Part shown: positions 44,388-47,939 of the stretch, one piece after another
Numbering within the stretch: the first letter of the stretch is position 1
Layout: each line of letters begins with the position of its first letter
NCBI GenBank assembly: GCA_016235585.1
Contig: JACRJY010000125.1
Coordinates: forward strand, 1-47,939
Direction of reading: 5' to 3'
Length of the DNA: 47,939 nucleotides
From: Verrucomicrobiota bacterium
GTDB lineage: Bacteria; Verrucomicrobiota; Verrucomicrobiia; Limisphaerales; JACRJY01
Translations under genes and position numbers: made by a program
Notes under the pieces: model-generated
Database searches by the model: none
Told to the model about the DNA's origin: nothing
The model's input: only the letters and a program-made list of their open reading frames with translations

Positions 44388-44462
44388 CGCGACGGCTCAA
44401 CACCCGCCGCCGCCGCAACAATTCTTGATCAGCGAATTCATCGCCCGGCGGGAGGAAACGTT

Positions 44463-44491
44463 TTGCAAATCGCTTTCCCGTCCGCCAAGCT
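44463..44491 (+). promoter_or_regulatory. Weak promoter of the receiver-like gene
   Basis: TTGCAA (44463-44468), a 17-nt spacer and CAAGCT (44486-44491), then CCCGCC and the ATG at 44498. The -10 match is poor; it is listed because spacing and discriminator repeat the leaderless pattern. Confidence 0.3.
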
Positions 44492-44497
44492 CCCGCC

Positions 44498-44869
44498 ATG
44501 ACGCAACCGTTGGCGTTTCTTGTCTATGAGCAGTTGATGCCCGGCAGCCAGTTGACCAACCGGCTGAAGGACTTGGGCTATCGCGTCCACACTCTGTCCG
44601 ACGCGGCGGCGCTCGTCGGCGAGGCCGAGAAGGAAAAACCGCTCGTCGTGATCGTGGATTTGGCGTCCAGCACGACGGACGTCAACGCCGTCATCCAGCG
44701 GCTCAAGGCCAACAGCGCGACGGCGCATTTGCCGGTGCTGGCGTTCACCACGAAATCGGATCAGGCCGTGTCCGACGCCGCGGTGGCGGCGGGCGCGACG
44801 CTCGTGGCGGGCAGCGAGGCGATTCTCGCGCAACTGCCGCAGTTGCTGGATCAGGTGCTGGATTCGTGA
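44498..44869 (+). CDS. Response-regulator receiver-like protein (degenerate)
   Basis: Encodes 123 residues, a single CheY-like domain. The phospho-acceptor candidate is Asp 54 in VVIVDLASS, and FTTK supplies the conserved Lys. The usual acidic pair at the end of strand 1 is missing (FLVYEQLMP), so Mg2+-dependent phosphorylation is doubtful and it may be a pseudo-receiver or adaptor. No kinase gene is near. The HemQ gene starts 27 bp downstream. Confidence 0.72.
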   Translation: MTQPLAFLVYEQLMPGSQLTNRLKDLGYRVHTLSDAAALVGEAEKEKPLVVIVDLASSTTDVNAVIQRLKANSATAHLPVLAFTTKSDQAVSDAAVAAGATLVAGSEAILAQLPQLLDQVLDS

Positions 44870-44896
44870 AGTGATTTTGCCGGAGGAATATCAACC

Positions 44897-45715
44897 ATGC
44901 CATTGCCCACTGTAAAATTGTCCCAAGGCATCCACGTGATGCACCTGTTCCACCGCCTTGACCGCGCGCGCTGGGCGCAACTGCCCGCCGGCGAATCCGC
45001 CGCGTCGCGCGCCCGGCTGGAGAAATTGTGCGCGCAGTTCCCCGGCCCGGCCGCGCCGCGCTTGAGCACCTACGCCAACGTTGGCGGCCGGGCGGACCTG
45101 GCCTTCGTGCTTTACCACGCGGATCTCGCCGGACTTGGCGAGCTGCACCGCGAACTGGAGGCGTGTTTCCCGCCGGGGACATTGCAGACGGTTTATTCTT
45201 ATTTGAGCGTGACGGAGCTGCCGGAATACGTGACGACGGATGACGATATGAAGCGCATGATCGAGCACGGCGAAAAGAAATTGAAGCCAGGCACGCCGGA
45301 GTTTGACGAAGCCTTCGCCGCCGCGAAAAAGCGCAACGAGGAATACAAGCACTACCGCCTCAACCCGGAAATGCAGGACTGGGAGATCATGTGCTTCTAC
45401 GGCATGAGCAAGAAGCGCGATCTTGCCGACAACTGGTATATGCTCGACTTTGACGCGCGCAAGAAGCTCATGGGCGGCCACGCCCGGTCGGGCCGCAAAT
45501 ACGCCGGGCGCATCTCGCAGATGATCACCGGCTCGACCGGCCTCGACGACTGGGAATGGGGCGTCACCCTCATGGCGCACCAGCTCGATGCCGTGAAGGA
45601 GATCGTCTATGAAATGCGCTTCGACGAGGTGAGCGCGCGCTACGGCGAGTTCGGGCCGTTCTACATCAACCTGCGGCTCCCGCCGGCGGACTTGTGGGAG
45701 CATCTGCGGTTGTGA
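44897..45715 (+). CDS. hemQ: Coproheme decarboxylase HemQ (chlorite-dismutase family)
   Basis: Encodes 272 residues. The C-terminal heme domain carries the family core: CFYGMSKKRD, NWYMLDFDARKKLMGGH (axial His 195), GRKYAGRISQMITGSTGLDDWEWGV and YEMRFDEVSARYGEFG. HemQ oxidatively decarboxylates coproheme III to protoheme, the last step of the coproporphyrin-dependent heme route. The N-terminal half is the divergent ferredoxin-like domain. A strong ribosome-binding site GGAGGA (44882-44887) precedes the ATG. Its stop overlaps the probable GTG start of hemW (GTGA), so the two heme genes are coupled. Confidence 0.9.
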   Translation: MPLPTVKLSQGIHVMHLFHRLDRARWAQLPAGESAASRARLEKLCAQFPGPAAPRLSTYANVGGRADLAFVLYHADLAGLGELHRELEACFPPGTLQTVYSYLSVTELPEYVTTDDDMKRMIEHGEKKLKPGTPEFDEAFAAAKKRNEEYKHYRLNPEMQDWEIMCFYGMSKKRDLADNWYMLDFDARKKLMGGHARSGRKYAGRISQMITGSTGLDDWEWGVTLMAHQLDAVKEIVYEMRFDEVSARYGEFGPFYINLRLPPADLWEHLRL

Positions 45716-47046
45716 AGGCGGAAACATTCAACCTTCAACCTTCAACCTTCAACGTTCAGGGTTCTGCTGCCCCCGGTTCGGTGTTGAAGGTTGAATGTTC
45801 GGCGTTGAATGTTTCCCCCGTTGCCCCCCCCGTTTCCTCCCTCTACCTCCACGTCCCGTTCTGCGCGCACAAGTGCGAGTATTGCGCCTTCTACTCGGCG
45901 GTGCCGCGCGGCGAACTGGTGGAGCGCTACGTCTCCGCGCTCGTGCGCGAACTCGAACTCGTCGCGCCGGAACTCAAGCCGCGCACAGTGTTCTTCGGCG
46001 GCGGCACGCCGTCGCTCCTGACGCTGGCCCAGTGGGAGAAAATCCTCCGCACCTTCGAGCGGCTCGGCCTGCTCGGCGCCGACGAATGGACGGTGGAATG
46101 CAATCCCGCCACGGTGTCCGCTGACAAGGCGAAGTTGCTCCGCGACTTCGGCGTGAACCGCGTCTCGATGGGCGTGCAGTCGCTCGATGAAAATTTGCTG
46201 GAACGGCTGGGCCGCATCCACAGCCGCGAGCAGGTTTTCAAGTCGTTCGACATTCTGCGCGGCGCGGGCTTTGACAACATCAATGTTGACCTCATGTTCG
46301 CCATCCCCGGCCAGACGATGGAGATTTGGCGGCGCACGCTCGCCGAAGCCGCCGCACTCGGCAGCGAGCACTTGTCTTGTTACGAAGTCATCTACGAGGA
46401 GGATACGCCGCTCTTCGAGCAGTTGAAGGCGAAGGAATTCGACGTGAACGAGGAACTCGCCGACGCGATGTATCACGAGCTTGTTGAAGTGGCGGCGAAG
46501 CACGGCTTCCAGCAATACGAGGTCGCGAATTTCGCCCGCGACCAGCGAGTGCCCAATGCTTTTTCTCCCTCGCCCCTCGGAGGGGAGAGGGCCGGGGTGA
46601 GGGGTGAACTCGGCGCTTGGCACTTGGCACCCGGCATTCCCGCTCTCGCCTGCCAGCACAACGTGAACTACTGGCGCGGCGGCGACTACCACGCCCTCGG
46701 CCCCAGCGCCGCCGGCTACGTGCGCGGCGTGCGGACGAAGAACTGGTCGAACACGCAACTTTACTGCGAGCAGTTGGAGAAGGGCCGCCGCGCCATCGAG
46801 TCCACCGAGCAACTGCCGCCGCTGCGCCGCGCGGGCGAGACGGCGGCGTTCGGCCTGCGGATGAACGCGGGCTGGCCCTTCCAGCAGTTTCAAACCGTGA
46901 CCGGCTACGACCTCCGCGCCGAGTGGCCCGCCGAGATGGGCGAACTCGTCGCGCTCGGCCACGCCCACCGCGACGAGGAGCGCTTCCACCTCACCCCGCG
47001 CGGCCTGCGTTTCGCGGACTTCGCGGCGGAGAAATTTCTCCGCTGA
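45712..47046 (+). CDS. hemW: HemW-like radical SAM protein (heme chaperone family)
   Basis: Encodes 444 residues. The radical-SAM cluster motif is HVPFCAHKCEYCAF (CxxxCxxC), followed by VFFGGGTPSLL, VECNPATV, RVSMGVQSLDENLLERLGR, INVDLMFAIPGQT and the HemW C-terminal domain. HemW binds heme and is thought to insert it into cytochromes; it is not a coproporphyrinogen oxidase despite old naming. The GTG at 45712 overlaps the hemQ stop; the first about 35 residues are coded by heptad tandem repeats and are not family sequence, so GTG 45781 is also possible. Between NFARD and CQHNVNYW, where relatives have a short loop, about 35 extra residues come from a palindromic element plus another heptad repeat. 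Confidence 0.88.
   Translation: MKAETFNLQPSTFNVQGSAAPGSVLKVECSALNVSPVAPPVSSLYLHVPFCAHKCEYCAFYSAVPRGELVERYVSALVRELELVAPELKPRTVFFGGGTPSLLTLAQWEKILRTFERLGLLGADEWTVECNPATVSADKAKLLRDFGVNRVSMGVQSLDENLLERLGRIHSREQVFKSFDILRGAGFDNINVDLMFAIPGQTMEIWRRTLAEAAALGSEHLSCYEVIYEEDTPLFEQLKAKEFDVNEELADAMYHELVEVAAKHGFQQYEVANFARDQRVPNAFSPSPLGGERAGVRGELGAWHLAPGIPALACQHNVNYWRGGDYHALGPSAAGYVRGVRTKNWSNTQLYCEQLEKGRRAIESTEQLPPLRRAGETAAFGLRMNAGWPFQQFQTVTGYDLRAEWPAEMGELVALGHAHRDEERFHLTPRGLRFADFAAEKFLR
45725..45812. repeat. Heptad repeats in inverted arrangement at the hemW start
   Basis: (CCTTCAA)3 with flanking variants at 45725-45759 and (GTTGAAN)n at 45783-45812 are imperfect reverse complements with a 23-nt centre, so they can fold into a hairpin. 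They code the N-terminal extension of HemW or lie in its leader, depending on the start used. Confidence 0.8.
46564..46610 (+). repeat. Palindromic repeat inserted in frame in hemW
   Basis: CCCTCGCCCCT pairs with AGGGGAGAGGG (one mismatch) around a 2-nt turn, and the 23-nt core 46582-46604 is identical to the reverse complement of 632-654. It is translated as SPSPLGGERAGVRG. Confidence 0.85.
46616..46636 (+). repeat. Heptanucleotide tandem repeat (CTTGGCA)n inside hemW
   Basis: CTTGGCA, CTTGGCA and CCCGGCA directly follow the palindromic element and are translated as part of the extra loop of HemW. Confidence 0.75.
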
Positions 47047-47061
47047 CCCGCGGCGCTTTTT

Positions 47062-47939
47062 GTGAGCGACCTTCTCCAGCAAGTTGAGTCCGGCGTCGTG
47101 CGGGAAAAGCTGCTGGCACGCGGGCAGTCCATTCTCGTGGCCGTCTCTGGCGGCGTGGACTCGATGGTGCTGTTGCGCGTGCTGCACGAACTGGCGGCGA
47201 AGCATCGCGGGAAAATTGTCGTCGCGCATTTCAACCACCGGCTGCGCGGACGCGCCAGCGATGGTGATGAAAAATTCGTCCGGCAAGCGGTGGCGCGGCT
47301 GAAGCTCAAGTGTGTCGCAGGACGCGGCAATGTTCGTCAGTTCGCGCAAAAGAAAAAACTCTCGGTGGAAATGGCCGCCCGCGAACTGCGGCACCGGTTT
47401 CTCGCGAGTGCGGCGCGGCGGATGAAAATCAAATCCATCGCCACCGCGCACCACGCGGATGACCAGGTGGAACTGTTTTTTCTCCGCCTGCTGCGCGGGG
47501 CGGGCAGCGCGGGACTCGGCGGCATGGGCGCGAGCGCGCCGTCACCGGCGGACGCGAAAGTTCGGCTGATCCGCCCGCTGTTGGAGATTCCCAAAGCCGA
47601 ACTGCTCGCCTTCGCCAAGGTGCGGCGGATTGCGTTCCGCGAGGACGCGAGCAACGCGAGCTTGGATTTTCAGCGCAACCGCATCCGCCACGAACTGCTG
47701 CCGCTGCTGCGGCGAAATTATCAGCCAGCCCTCGACAAGGCCGTGCGGCGCCTGATGGACATTGTGCGCGAGGAAGGCAAATGCGTTCGCGCGGCCGCGG
47801 AGCAGTGGCTGAAGGGCGGCAATGCGGGGGACTTCAGTCGTTTGTCGGTGGCAATACAGCGGCAGGTTCTCCAACTGCAACTGCACGCGCTCGGCAATGA
47901 GCCGGACTTCGAAATGATCGAGCACTTGCGCGTGCGCCC
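47062..47939 (+). CDS. tilS: tRNA(Ile)-lysidine synthase TilS (partial, 3' end outside window)
   Basis: At least 292 codons are present with the frame open to the window edge. The PP-loop ATP-binding motif SGGVDS (residues 29-34), VVAHFNHRLRG, VEMAARELRHRF, TAHHADDQVELFFLRLLRG and REDASNASLDFQRNRIRHELLP are all TilS signatures. The enzyme converts C34 of the CAU-anticodon tRNA-Ile to lysidine so it reads AUA, and is essential in most bacteria. GTG at 47062 is the start, 15 bp after the hemW stop. Confidence 0.9.
   Translation, partial: MSDLLQQVESGVVREKLLARGQSILVAVSGGVDSMVLLRVLHELAAKHRGKIVVAHFNHRLRGRASDGDEKFVRQAVARLKLKCVAGRGNVRQFAQKKKLSVEMAARELRHRFLASAARRMKIKSIATAHHADDQVELFFLRLLRGAGSAGLGGMGASAPSPADAKVRLIRPLLEIPKAELLAFAKVRRIAFREDASNASLDFQRNRIRHELLPLLRRNYQPALDKAVRRLMDIVREEGKCVRAAAEQWLKGGNAGDFSRLSVAIQRQVLQLQLHALGNEPDFEMIEHLRVR

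Noticed and set aside
45725-45812. A short CRISPR-like array
   Set aside because: The units are seven bases with no spacers; it is a microsatellite-type tandem repeat.

Overview
The window is a GC-rich bacterial chromosome segment of about 48 kb with no rRNA, tRNA, phage, IS or CRISPR. Gene content points to the PVC group and most likely to Verrucomicrobiota (Pedosphaera/Limisphaerales-like). The clues are a BatA/VWA protein next to a solute-binding protein, a long acetylxylan-esterase-like hydrolase, a sulfatase, an NHL-repeat protein, a PQQ-type propeller, a TMTC-like TPR membrane protein, a HemQ-type heme pathway, Kdo transferase (so a Gram-negative envelope), and many short dispersed repeats. 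The phylum call is an inference from gene families, not from a 16S gene.

Layout. 1-3.2 kb: a minus-strand operon of a BatA-like protein, a membrane-anchored solute-binding protein and the start of a third gene. 3.4-14.7 kb: FkbM-type methyltransferase, glycine-zipper lipoprotein, alpha/beta hydrolase, a low-GC secreted protein flanked by inverted repeats, Kdo transferase, M1 aminopeptidase with HEAT repeats, Na+/solute symporter and NHL protein. 14.7-23.4 kb: anhydro-MurNAc kinase, LarA-domain protein, a secreted protein, then a stress/redox run of UspA, a small protein, a c-type cytochrome, UbiB-like kinase and a DnaJ/CbpA-like co-chaperone, facing a phosphoribosyltransferase. 23.5 kb: tmRNA (ssrA). 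24-31 kb: TPR membrane protein, rplT-rpmI (without infC), LysM protein, PQQ propeller and NhaD-like antiporter. 31-36.4 kb: recA, a RelE-type toxin-antitoxin pair, a displaced second recA 3' end, a secreted protein, a cNMP-domain protein, a phosphoesterase, a second toxin-antitoxin-like pair and a threonine aldolase. 36.6-47.9 kb: MBL-fold protein, AraC regulator, a 1238-residue secreted protein with a heme motif, sulfatase, receiver-like protein, HemQ, HemW and the start of tilS.

The most striking observation is at 31.9-35.4 kb. Two unrelated two-gene toxin-antitoxin(-like) modules sit 14-16 nt behind two unrelated housekeeping genes (recA on +, threonine aldolase on -). Each is in the same orientation as its host gene with the toxin-like gene first, and each is followed about 25-30 nt later by a second partial copy of the 3' region of that host gene. 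In recA the two 111-bp copies differ at 13 positions, 12 of them third codon positions and 11 of them silent. Both copies therefore evolved as functional recA ends in separate lineages before being joined. This looks like toxin modules hitch-hiking on homologous recombination at the ends of core genes.

Other recurring structure: a palindromic element inserted in the same reading frame into two proteins (the solute-binding protein and HemW); tandem repeats with a seven-base period at four loci; a 63-bp direct repeat on both sides of the MBL gene; and promoters whose -10 box lies only 6-11 nt before the start codon, implying leaderless mRNAs for many first genes.
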